A stretch of DNA of 64,000 bases, from NCBI RefSeq assembly GCF_000735695.2, contig NZ_JASZ02000009.1, positions 1 through 64,000 on the forward strand, read 5' to 3'. This stretch comes from Kaistella haifensis DSM 19056. Its GTDB lineage: Bacteria > Bacteroidota > Bacteroidia > Flavobacteriales > Weeksellaceae. The notes below the pieces were generated by a model. It searched no databases, was not told the DNA's origin, and worked only from the letters and a program-made list of their open reading frames with translations. Shown in pieces: positions 1 through 7,751 of this stretch. How positions within the stretch are numbered: the stretch's first letter is position 1; every line of letters starts with the position of its first letter. The position numbers were made by a program, and so were the translations under genes.

Positions 1-229
<229 letters not shown>

Positions 230-417
230 TTAAAGCTCTAATATACAAATTCTTGCAATAAAAAACAAGCTATTTTAAACCCAAAATACTAATAATCAGT
301 AAATTATAAGTGGTTTAAGGAGAGACTAATTAAATTCTCTCTGCCTTTTACGGCAAAAACAAATTGAAGATAAATTTGTGAATAGGTATTTGGCATTTTG
401 ATTATTATTTAAACATT

Positions 418-434
418 GCGTTCCTACGGAACGC
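418..434. repeat. Small palindromic repeat, copy 1
   Basis: GCGTTCC-TAC-GGAACGC is a perfect 7-bp stem around a 3-base loop. A second copy of its core lies about 53 bp downstream. The two copies lie in the 292-bp gap between the transposase start and the DUF3820 gene, which otherwise shows nothing I recognise. Confidence 0.7.
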
Positions 435-470
435 CTTTTCTGTTAAAAATCCATTATTCTACACCCATTT

Positions 471-485
471 GGTTCCTACGGAACC
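471..485. repeat. Small palindromic repeat, copy 2
   Basis: GGTTCC-TAC-GGAACC has the same core (GTTCCTACGGAAC) as the copy at 418-434, with a different outermost base pair that still pairs. The compensating change suggests that the hairpin matters. It could act as a terminator-like end for the minus-strand DUF3820 gene, but there is no clear T-run. Confidence 0.65.
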
Positions 486-509
486 GTCACAGAATCAAAT
501 TTTATTTTT

Positions 510-770
510 TTAAAACTTATACACCTTATTTTTCGGTTTCTCGTAACTCACTTTTCCGCGAATTGGAATTAACAAATCCATTAAACCATTTAATTTAATT
601 TCATAAATCGTAGAGAGTTGCATTCCCAACTTTCCAGGAGGCATTCCTTGTCGGTGAAACCACTCCAGATAGTTGATTGGCAAATCGGCGATTACAGTGT
701 CTTTGTATTTCCCAAAAGGCATTTTGGCGATGCAAATTTCCTGTAATATTTCTGGGTTTAAACCTTCCAT
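510..770 (-). CDS. DUF3820 family small protein
   Basis: 86 residues. The sequence carries MPFGKYKDTVIADLP, then YLEWFHRQGMPPGKLG, and EIKLNGL, which are the hallmark blocks of DUF3820 (MPFGKYKG...LPxxYLxWF...GKLG). Family members are small cytosolic proteins of unknown function, sometimes labelled putative quorum-sensing-regulated virulence factors in Pfam. The ATG lies 2 bases after the stop of the upstream permease gene, so it is very probably co-transcribed with it from the promoter at 1901-1908. No signal peptide or membrane segment is visible. The family call is secure; the function is unknown. Confidence 0.85.
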   Translation of the reverse strand: MEGLNPEILQEICIAKMPFGKYKDTVIADLPINYLEWFHRQGMPPGKLGMQLSTIYEIKLNGLMDLLIPIRGKVSYEKPKNKVYKF

Positions 771-772
771 TT

Positions 773-1855
773 TTATATACTTAAATCCATTTTCTCTTCG
801 ATTTCCTTAGGTTCTGGTAAGATAAGTTCATTTTCATCATCAGAAAACTCGTCGCGGTAAACTTGAATCAATAAAATGGTAATTGAAATAAGAATCGGTC
901 CAAAAATAAGTCCCATAAAACCGAAAAGATTCATCCCCATGATAATCCCAAAAACGGTAATCAATGGATGAATGTTTTCCAGTTTTTTGAGCAAAGAAAA
1001 TCGAAGTAGATTGTCTGTTAAACCAACGACAATTAAACAATACACGGCAAGACCAATTCCTGGACCCACGTTCCCTTCTGCAATCATAAAAATACAAACA
1101 GGAACGTAAACAATTGCCGATCCTACGATTGGAATCATGGAAGCAACTGCCGTAAGTGCAAACAGCAACACGGGACTCGGTGCGCCGAAAATAAAATAAC
1201 CAATTAAAGCGGCAATTCCTTGTCCGATTGCCACAACAGGAATTCCGATGGCATTTGCAATTACCATTTTACGGAGTTTTTCGCCTAATAATTCAATATT
1301 TGCTTTTTTTAATGGAGCTGAACTTTTTACCAACCTTTCAAAAAGTCGCGGTTTTTCGAGCATAAAATATAAAATAAAATACATCGAAACTACCACGGTA
1401 AGGGTATTAAAAGTGCCACTGAGAGCGGAAGTAGAATATTTCCCAACATTTTCTTTCAGTTTGGTGAGGTTGTCTTTGCTTAAAATATCAATTTTAGTTT
1501 TTGAATAAACGTAATCGTGAATTTTATCGACAAAAACATTGAATTTTTGCATATACTCATTGGCATTTCCTAATTTTTCTATCAACAAATCGGCGATAAA
1601 ATAAATCGGAAGAATAAGGATTACCAAAGTTGCAAGAATAATGGTAAATGAAGCGATCCACGGTTTCCATCCCTTTTCTTCCTGTAGATAAAGATTGTAT
1701 TTCCGAGAGATGATGTAAAGGGTAATTGCTCCTAAGACCGAAGGAATGAACATTGCAAGATTAAAACAAATTAACCCTGCTAAAACAATGATAACAATTA
1801 ATAGAAAAATCTGCTTAATTGTTACTTCGCTTATTTGATGCTTTTTGGTAGACAT
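773..1855 (-). CDS. AI-2E family transporter (PerM/YdiK-like permease)
   Basis: 360 residues. Two hydrophobic helices fill about residues 15-60 and another 67-92. A more polar stretch follows (about 93-145), and then a helix-rich C-terminal half with GAPSPVLLFALTAVASMIP and VGLTDNLLRF. This layout and length match the AI-2E transporter superfamily, whose members export small molecules or act in Na+/H+ exchange; the substrate cannot be read from sequence. It is followed 2 bases later by the DUF3820 gene. Its own -7 box lies at 1901-1908, entangled with the terminator of the upstream gene (see findings). Confidence 0.85.
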   Translation of the reverse strand: MSTKKHQISEVTIKQIFLLIVIIVLAGLICFNLAMFIPSVLGAITLYIISRKYNLYLQEEKGWKPWIASFTIILATLVILILPIYFIADLLIEKLGNANEYMQKFNVFVDKIHDYVYSKTKIDILSKDNLTKLKENVGKYSTSALSGTFNTLTVVVSMYFILYFMLEKPRLFERLVKSSAPLKKANIELLGEKLRKMVIANAIGIPVVAIGQGIAALIGYFIFGAPSPVLLFALTAVASMIPIVGSAIVYVPVCIFMIAEGNVGPGIGLAVYCLIVVGLTDNLLRFSLLKKLENIHPLITVFGIIMGMNLFGFMGLIFGPILISITILLIQVYRDEFSDDENELILPEPKEIEEKMDLSI

Positions 1856-1873
1856 AGTTTGTATTTAAAAAAG

Positions 1874-1900
1874 AAAAAACAACAGCTTTTCTGTTGTTTT
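1874..1900 (-). terminator. Intrinsic terminator of the 1928-2662 gene, inside the permease leader
   Basis: The 10-bp perfect stem AAAACAACAG/CTGTTGTTTT (876-885 with 891-900) has a 5-base loop and is followed on the minus strand by a T-run. It lies 28 bases after the stop of the upstream membrane-protein gene and before the permease ATG at 1855. Confidence 0.75.
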
Positions 1901-1908
1901 CAAATTTA
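1901..1908 (-). promoter_or_regulatory. -7 box of the permease operon
   Basis: Minus strand TAAATTTG matches the Bacteroidota -7 consensus TAnnTTTG exactly. Transcription should start about 5 bases downstream, near 1896, which is inside the left arm of the hairpin at 1874-1900. Confidence 0.55.
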
Positions 1909-1927
1909 CATATAAAATTGATAGTTT

Positions 1928-2662
1928 TTAATTTTTATATTCTATTTGTCGAGGAGTTCCGCAAAATGCACAATATGCAGAATACATAACCGCAAAATAG
2001 AACAGTGCTGTTGCAATAATTCCGATTCCACAAAGAACAACGCCCGCAAGACTTATCAAAAGTCCTAAAACGGATGCGCCTAAAAGTACGCCATAATTTT
2101 CTTTTGCAATTTTAAAAGATTTGCCGAGCGCCTCACCAAAACTAGCATTTTCAAACAATAAAATTGGGTAACCCAACAAGAAGAAAGGAAGAACGAGAAA
2201 ACCAGGAATCACACACATCATGAACGCAATTCCCATCAAAACGCTGGAAACCAAACTGTAGAGTACAATATTTAGGAAATTTTGTTTATAACCGATAAAC
2301 AAATCCGAAACTTGAAGCGGTTGATTGAAATTGTATTTATTGGCCATATAAATGAGTCCAACATACAACGGAGCTAGAACCAAACTAAGAAGTCCCGAAA
2401 GTCCGTAATAAAGTTTCAGTCCCGGAACCGACCAAACATTAACCGAAGAAAAATCGCCATCAGATGAGCTAATTACTTCACTAAATTCTCTCGAATCAAA
2501 TCCTGAAATTGGTTGTACAATAAAGGAAACTACAAAATAAAGCACCATTGCTAGTAAAGCGTAAAGAAAAATTCCTTTATACATTTCAAAAGCATGGGAA
2601 ATAATTTCACCGGAGCTGCGTTCGGGATTTTTTTGTTGGCTAAATTCTTGGAAAGAGGTCAT
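1928..2662 (-). CDS. Integral membrane protein, paralogue of the next gene upstream
   Basis: 244 residues with about six hydrophobic segments and no recognised enzyme motif. It resembles the 240-residue product encoded at 2731-3453 in layout: an N-terminal amphipathic block before a first helix, a short soluble insert, a YNFNQPLQVSDLFIGY block comparable to the IDLKEPVVFNDLLAGY block of the neighbour, and a C-terminal helix containing LCGIG. Such proteins are often mislabelled beta-carotene monooxygenase in Chryseobacterium genomes; I see no basis for that name. A -7 box lies at 2685-2692 and a terminator follows the stop. Function unknown. Confidence 0.75.
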   Translation of the reverse strand: MTSFQEFSQQKNPERSSGEIISHAFEMYKGIFLYALLAMVLYFVVSFIVQPISGFDSREFSEVISSSDGDFSSVNVWSVPGLKLYYGLSGLLSLVLAPLYVGLIYMANKYNFNQPLQVSDLFIGYKQNFLNIVLYSLVSSVLMGIAFMMCVIPGFLVLPFFLLGYPILLFENASFGEALGKSFKIAKENYGVLLGASVLGLLISLAGVVLCGIGIIATALFYFAVMYSAYCAFCGTPRQIEYKN

Positions 2663-2684
2663 CGTTTAATTTTTTAAAGTTTCT

Positions 2685-2692
2685 CAAATTTA
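2685..2692 (-). promoter_or_regulatory. -7 box of the 1928-2662 gene
   Basis: Minus strand TAAATTTG matches TAnnTTTG exactly, 22 bases before the ATG at 2662. Confidence 0.55.
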
Positions 2693-2730
2693 AAATTTTA
2701 AATTGAAATATTCATTAATTTAAATTAAAT

Positions 2731-3453
2731 TTAACCAATTTCTTTGTAAAGATTTTGATAAAGGGTATAAATCATGGTCTGCCAAAACGGGAAAGTGAGT
2801 ATAAATCCAAATCCGCAAAGTAAAATACCACAAACACTAAAGGCTGCGGCAACCATCATACAAATCGTTACTGTTGCAAAATTGCCTTTTAACCCTTTGA
2901 TTGTTAATGAAATACCTTCGAAAGTTTTCACATTCATGAAGAACATTAGCGGAACTGAAAATAAAGTAATGAAAATCCAAAAAATTCCGAGAAATAAAAG
3001 GCCGTTGGCGTAAGTAAAGATGATGAACCAGAAAAGATAGAAACCAAAAAATTTAAAAAAGTCGAATCCTTGGTAACCGGCGAGAAGGTCATTAAAAACC
3101 ACAGGTTCCTTCAGATCTATTTTCCGATATATTTTAAATAATCCAACATTCAGCGGATTGATGAGCGCCAAAAGAAGGAAAAATGCCAATCCGAAATTTT
3201 GGGCATGCGGAAGCCGCGCGATTTCTTCCATTTTTTTGTTGAATGCCGGAAGGTCTGTTCGAAGCAAATCCTGATGCTTCATCATCTCGTCCCAAAGTCC
3301 GAAATATTGAAATAGCGAATAATATCCTACGAAAAACAACGCAAGATATAAAATACTGTAAATGAGGTTGTAAAGCATTGCTTTATTCCAATAGATAAAT
3401 GCTGAACTCAGTATTTGTGAAATAGATAATGATGGAAATTGATTGCGATTCAT
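2731..3453 (-). CDS. Integral membrane protein, paralogue of the 1928-2662 product
   Basis: 240 residues with about six predicted membrane helices. It starts with a soluble block (SLSISQILSSAFIYWNKAML) that matches the corresponding N-terminal block of the downstream paralogue in spacing. The conserved middle block VFNDLLAGYQGF and the C-terminal LLCGFG also have counterparts there. The gene is divergent from pabB, and each has its own -7 box in the 78-bp gap. The ATG is only 5 bases past its -7 box, so the message is probably leaderless. No function can be assigned. Confidence 0.75.
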   Translation of the reverse strand: MNRNQFPSLSISQILSSAFIYWNKAMLYNLIYSILYLALFFVGYYSLFQYFGLWDEMMKHQDLLRTDLPAFNKKMEEIARLPHAQNFGLAFFLLLALINPLNVGLFKIYRKIDLKEPVVFNDLLAGYQGFDFFKFFGFYLFWFIIFTYANGLLFLGIFWIFITLFSVPLMFFMNVKTFEGISLTIKGLKGNFATVTICMMVAAAFSVCGILLCGFGFILTFPFWQTMIYTLYQNLYKEIG

Positions 3454-3457
3454 ACCG

Positions 3458-3465
3458 CAAAAATA
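3458..3465 (-). promoter_or_regulatory. -7 box of the 2731-3453 gene (leaderless start)
   Basis: Minus strand TATTTTTG, an exact TAnnTTTG, ends 5 bases before the ATG at 3453. The expected transcription start is at or next to the start codon. Confidence 0.55.
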
Positions 3466-3517
3466 ATCTTTTAGGAATTAAACCCGATATTTTTAAGGGT
3501 TACTTGTTACTTTTCTT

Positions 3518-3525
3518 TATTTTTG
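3518..3525 (+). promoter_or_regulatory. -7 box of pabB
   Basis: TATTTTTG matches TAnnTTTG exactly and ends 7 bases before the ATG at 3532. It shows that upstream in-frame codons, such as the TTG inside the box itself, cannot be the start. Confidence 0.55.
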
Positions 3526-3531
3526 CGACAA

Positions 3532-4509
3532 ATGTACTCAAGTTTTCACCAGAATTTTGATTTGATGGATGAACTTTCCCAAAAAAAAGTTCCTTTCTTT
3601 TTTATGATTGATTTTTTAATGGAAAATGTCGAAATTTTCACTGAAAATGAAATTGAAAAAACGGGTTTAAAGATTGATTTTAAGGGTTTTAAAACTGATA
3701 TTAATGAACAAGAATTTCCGCGGGAAATAATTTTCGAATCTTTTCCTCCGTCTGAAGATTCTTATAAAAAAGGCTTTGATATTGTTCAAAATCATTTAAT
3801 AAAAGGCAATTCGTATCTCGTAAATTATACTTGTAAAACGGAAATTAAAACCAATCTGAGTTTAGAAAATCTGTACCAAATTTCTCATGCCAAATACAAA
3901 GTGCTATATCCCGAGAATTGGATGTTTTTTTCACCAGAAACTTTTATTGAAATTATTGATAATGAAGTTTTTACGTATCCTATGAAAGGAACCATCGACG
4001 CGGAAATTGAAAATGCAGCAGATATTTTGAAAAATAATGAGAAGGAAAAAGCGGAACATTACACGGTGGTCGATTTATTGAGAAATGATTTAAGCATGAT
4101 TGCCGATGATGTTAAACTGGATGAATTTCAAAAAATTGACTTCCTGAAAACGAGACAAAAAAATCTTTTGGCGATGAGCTCCAAGATTTCCGGGAAATTG
4201 AAACCTGAATTTAAAGGGAAAATCGGAAGTATTATGAAAACGGTTTTGCCTGCAGGTTCAGTTTTGGGTTCGCCAAAACCCAAAACTTTAGAAATAATCC
4301 TGGAAGCGGAAAATTATTCCAGAGGCTTCTATACCGGTGTTTGCGGTTGGTTTGATGGGGAAAATCTGGATTCCGGTGTGATCATCAGATTTATCGAAAA
4401 AGAAAATGACAAATTATATTTCAAAAGTGGCGGTGGAATCACGCATTTGAGTAATTTTGCCGATGAGTACCAAGAAATGAAAAACAAAATTTATGTCCCA
4501 ATTTATTGA
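3532..4509 (+). CDS. pabB: Aminodeoxychorismate synthase component I
   Basis: 325 residues. The C-terminal two thirds are the chorismate-binding fold: YPMKGTI carries the lysine that marks PabB (anthranilate synthases have Ala there), followed by VDLLRNDLSMIA, SGKL and FYTGVCGWF. It converts chorismate plus ammonia to aminodeoxychorismate for folate. It lacks most of the N-terminal domain of the 450-residue enterobacterial enzyme, which is normal for the short flavobacterial form. The ATG at 3532 is chosen because the -7 box ends at 3525; this makes the message nearly leaderless. The 3' end overlaps pabC by 17 bases, so the two are translationally coupled. The glutaminase partner PabA is not in the window. 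Confidence 0.85.
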   Translation: MYSSFHQNFDLMDELSQKKVPFFFMIDFLMENVEIFTENEIEKTGLKIDFKGFKTDINEQEFPREIIFESFPPSEDSYKKGFDIVQNHLIKGNSYLVNYTCKTEIKTNLSLENLYQISHAKYKVLYPENWMFFSPETFIEIIDNEVFTYPMKGTIDAEIENAADILKNNEKEKAEHYTVVDLLRNDLSMIADDVKLDEFQKIDFLKTRQKNLLAMSSKISGKLKPEFKGKIGSIMKTVLPAGSVLGSPKPKTLEIILEAENYSRGFYTGVCGWFDGENLDSGVIIRFIEKENDKLYFKSGGGITHLSNFADEYQEMKNKIYVPIY

Positions 4510-5119
4510 AAGCATTAAAATAGAAGATCAGGAAATTTTCCTTTTAGAACTTCATCAAAAAAGAGTGAATGCTACTTTCGAACATTTCGGGAAAGAGGGT
4601 TCTATTGATATTGCGAAGATTTTTAAGGATTTGGAACATGATGAAGATGGTCTTTACAAACTGAAAATCACCTACGATCTCAATAAAAATTATCGTACAC
4701 AATTGATTCCTTATGCGATTTCCGAAATCGAGGATTTTCAACTGATAGAAAATAATGTGTACGATTATTCCTTTAAATTCGAGGACCGAAAAGAGTTTGA
4801 AAAGATGATTAATAAAGCGAAAGCTTCTGAAATTATCATCGTGAAAAATAATCATATTACCGACACTTCTTACTCTAATTTGCTTTTTCTGAAAGGGAAA
4901 GAATGGTTTACGCCGAGTACCTATTTGCTTAACGGTGTACAGCGAACACATTTATTGAAAAATAAGAAAATAAAAGAGGCAGAAATTACGTTACAAAACA
5001 TCACGGAATATTCCCATTTTCAATTGATTAATGCGATGAATGATTTCGATGATATGTTTATTTATCCGATTTCTAAAATCACCAATCTTCCTGATGGTGG
5101 TCGTTATTTAGAGATTTAA
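4493..5119 (+). CDS. pabC: Aminodeoxychorismate lyase-like aminotransferase class IV
   Basis: 208 residues, shorter than the usual 270. Visible blocks are the substrate-domain start (ELHQKRVNATFEHFG), YSFKFEDR with the likely PLP lysine, IIIVKNNHITDTSYSNLLF, which matches the class IV cofactor-binding strand (normally VTEGTxSN), and the C-terminal INAMNDFDD. PabC makes 4-aminobenzoate and pyruvate from aminodeoxychorismate. The 17-base overlap with pabB fixes the pathway assignment; by sequence alone a branched-chain aminotransferase-like role could not be excluded. Acid/amide replacement in the TDTSYSN motif is a mild departure from the consensus. Confidence 0.8.
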   Translation: MSQFIESIKIEDQEIFLLELHQKRVNATFEHFGKEGSIDIAKIFKDLEHDEDGLYKLKITYDLNKNYRTQLIPYAISEIEDFQLIENNVYDYSFKFEDRKEFEKMINKAKASEIIIVKNNHITDTSYSNLLFLKGKEWFTPSTYLLNGVQRTHLLKNKKIKEAEITLQNITEYSHFQLINAMNDFDDMFIYPISKITNLPDGGRYLEI

Positions 5120-5200
5120 GGTAAATTTTTTGTAGTCCATTATTTTGGTCTGCTTTTCGCTATAGAGGTTTTCTGTAAGCAGTTATATGTTGACGAATTC

Positions 5201-7750
5201 ATGAAGAAAAAATCACAGTTTAGGTATCGTTTCCCCCAAAAGGCAAATTTTTTAATGTTTTTGCTGTTGGGTGTATTTGCATTTTCACAAACCAAAATTT
5301 CCGGTTCGGTGATCGATAAAACTACAGGAAAACCACTTTCTGGCGTGGAAATTTTTATTAATCATAAAGAAAAATCGGAGTTGCTAACCTCTTCTTCCAC
5401 CTTTTCCATCGTTTCCGATTCCGGAATTGCAACAGCGACTTTTATTAAAAAAAATTACAAAACCGAAGTTTTGAGTTTCAGTGATGGACGTTTTGAAAAT
5501 CTAATTTTGAAAATGCAACCTGAAAATGTAGCACAAATTCAGGAAGTGGTACTTTCGGGAACCAGCAAGAAAAAATATAAAAACAAAAAAGCAAATCCGG
5601 CCTATGCAATTATGCAAGAGGTTTGGAAACGGAAGAAAACCAATGGATTAGCTAATTACAACGATTACCAGTTCAAAGAATATGAAAAAATAGAAATCGG
5701 GATTAATAATATCGATAGTGCTTTCATGAAGAAGAAAATATTCAATCAATTGGAGTTTATTTTCGATTATGCCGATTCTGCCAATTTCGATAAAAAACTT
5801 ACGCTTCCGGTTTTCTTCAATGAAACCATCTTCAAAACGTACGGTAAAAATACGCCCGAAAAAAAAGAAAATAAGCTGATTATTGCCAACAAATTTTCTG
5901 GTTTTAGCAATAATGAATTGATCGCAGCAACTGCTAAAAATCAATTTAAAGATGTAAATATTTACGATAATACGCTCAATTTTTTCAACATCGGTTTTCC
6001 AAGTCCCGCCGGAACGGATGGTTTTAGCAATTACGATTACGAACTCGCCGATTCACTTTCTGTCGATGGAATTGACTGTTTTTTGATTAGGTATTCGCCT
6101 AAAAGAAAAAAAACTCTGGCTTTTCAAGGTAGTCTTTATATTTCCAGAGATACTTATAATATTGTAAAATCTACGCTGAAATCTACCAATAAAATCAATG
6201 TAAACTTCGTGAATGGAATTTATATGGAATTGGAGTATGACACGCCGAATGACACAGTTTTTCTACCGAAAAAATCTTATACAGAGTTAGAAATGTCCAT
6301 CTTTAATAAAAAAAAGGATGCAAAAGGCGTACTTTTCAAAAGAACTGATATTTATAGCGATTATCTCTTCAATCAGAATTTCAACGATTCTTTCTTAATT
6401 CCGAAGGACCAGACTTTAAGCGACGAAAACTTGACGAAAACCGATGATTTCTGGGAAAAAGAACGAGCGGAACCATTAGAAGATGATGAAAAGAAGGTTT
6501 ACAAAATGGTGAACCAACTTGAAAGTGTTCCTAAATTTAAAAGGATTGTAAAAACAGTTGAAATCTTGCAATCTGGATACATCAATGCGTGGAAAGCGAT
6601 CGATTTTGGGGATATTTTTTCGGTTTATGGTAACAATGATGTCGAAGGTGACCGAATTCGGGTAGGAGCTAGAACCTATTTTTCACCAAATGATTTATGG
6701 AGAATCGAAGGATATACAGCATACGGTTTTAAAGATAAAAAATGGAAATATGGTGCGGAAGCAAGATATATGTTTAATCGAGAAAACCGTTCCACTATCG
6801 GTTTCGGAAGCCGAAATGATGTGATGCAACTTGGTGCACAGCTCACCAATGATGATGGAATTATGACGCGTTCTTTCGCTTCATCCTCTGTTTTTTCTTC
6901 CGGATCTAATGTTTCTTTGAGTACCGTAAAACAAAATAATTTGTTCTTTTCCATGGAGCCGATCAAGAATTTCCAAGTGAGAATGGATGCTTCTTCACAA
7001 CAGATTAAATCCGCAAACCCCACGCAATTTAATTTAGATTTCTATAAAAATGGAACGCTAAAATCTGAGGTAAATGATTTCCATACGACATTTAGTTTAA
7101 TGGCTCAACCGGGCGCTAAATACTCCCAGTATGGTGTGGATCGGTACGCTTTCACAACTTTGTCGCCAACTTTTGTCCTGAAATTTACGCACGGATTTGA
7201 AAATGTTTTGGATGGCGATTTCGATTACAATAAATTACAGTTTTTGTATTCACAACCTATTATCCTTGGAAACTTCGGGCGCACCAATGTGAATTTCGAG
7301 GCGGGAAAAAATTTCAATGCTGTTCCTTTGGCTTTGCAAAATATCATCCCTGGAAATCAGTCGTACAGCTTGGTTACCAATACTTTTGCATTGCTTAAAT
7401 ATTACGAATTTGTTGCAGATGCATACACTACTTTACATGTTGAGCATCATTTTCAAGGAAAAATTCTTGCCTATTTGCCTTTAATTAAGAAACTAAAACT
7501 TCGGGAAGTCATTTTTTGGCGTGGGGCGTACGGAATTTTAAGCGACGCGTCTAAAAACATCAACTTTGAGAATTTCAAATATTCCGCACCAGATCAGCAG
7601 ATTTATTATGAATACGGATTTGGCTTAGAAAATATAGGTTTCGGAAACCTCAAAATTCTACGCGTCGATTTCAATTGGCGGGGCAATTATCTCGATCGTC
7701 CGGATGTTTCAAAATTCGGTGTGAAATTCGGTTTTCAGATGAATTTTTAA
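5201..7750 (+). CDS. DUF5686 outer-membrane-type protein with carboxypeptidase-regulatory-like domain
   Basis: 849 residues. A signal peptide (about residues 15-30, LMFLLLGVFAFSQ) is followed by a CarboxypepD_reg-like beta domain (KISGSVIDKTTGKPLSGVEI, about 31-110). The long remainder matches DUF5686, with aromatic-rich alternating strands toward the C terminus (GRTNVNFEAGKNF, FGVKFGFQMNF) ending in Phe, as in outer-membrane beta-barrels. The family is widespread in Bacteroidota; its function is unsettled, though the layout recalls TonB-dependent receptor partners. It is convergent with menD, with one base between the stops and no hairpin. Confidence 0.85.
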   Translation: MKKKSQFRYRFPQKANFLMFLLLGVFAFSQTKISGSVIDKTTGKPLSGVEIFINHKEKSELLTSSSTFSIVSDSGIATATFIKKNYKTEVLSFSDGRFENLILKMQPENVAQIQEVVLSGTSKKKYKNKKANPAYAIMQEVWKRKKTNGLANYNDYQFKEYEKIEIGINNIDSAFMKKKIFNQLEFIFDYADSANFDKKLTLPVFFNETIFKTYGKNTPEKKENKLIIANKFSGFSNNELIAATAKNQFKDVNIYDNTLNFFNIGFPSPAGTDGFSNYDYELADSLSVDGIDCFLIRYSPKRKKTLAFQGSLYISRDTYNIVKSTLKSTNKINVNFVNGIYMELEYDTPNDTVFLPKKSYTELEMSIFNKKKDAKGVLFKRTDIYSDYLFNQNFNDSFLIPKDQTLSDENLTKTDDFWEKERAEPLEDDEKKVYKMVNQLESVPKFKRIVKTVEILQSGYINAWKAIDFGDIFSVYGNNDVEGDRIRVGARTYFSPNDLWRIEGYTAYGFKDKKWKYGAEARYMFNRENRSTIGFGSRNDVMQLGAQLTNDDGIMTRSFASSSVFSSGSNVSLSTVKQNNLFFSMEPIKNFQVRMDASSQQIKSANPTQFNLDFYKNGTLKSEVNDFHTTFSLMAQPGAKYSQYGVDRYAFTTLSPTFVLKFTHGFENVLDGDFDYNKLQFLYSQPIILGNFGRTNVNFEAGKNFNAVPLALQNIIPGNQSYSLVTNTFALLKYYEFVADAYTTLHVEHHFQGKILAYLPLIKKLKLREVIFWRGAYGILSDASKNINFENFKYSAPDQQIYYEYGFGLENIGFGNLKILRVDFNWRGNYLDRPDVSKFGVKFGFQMNF

Positions 7751-7751
7751 G

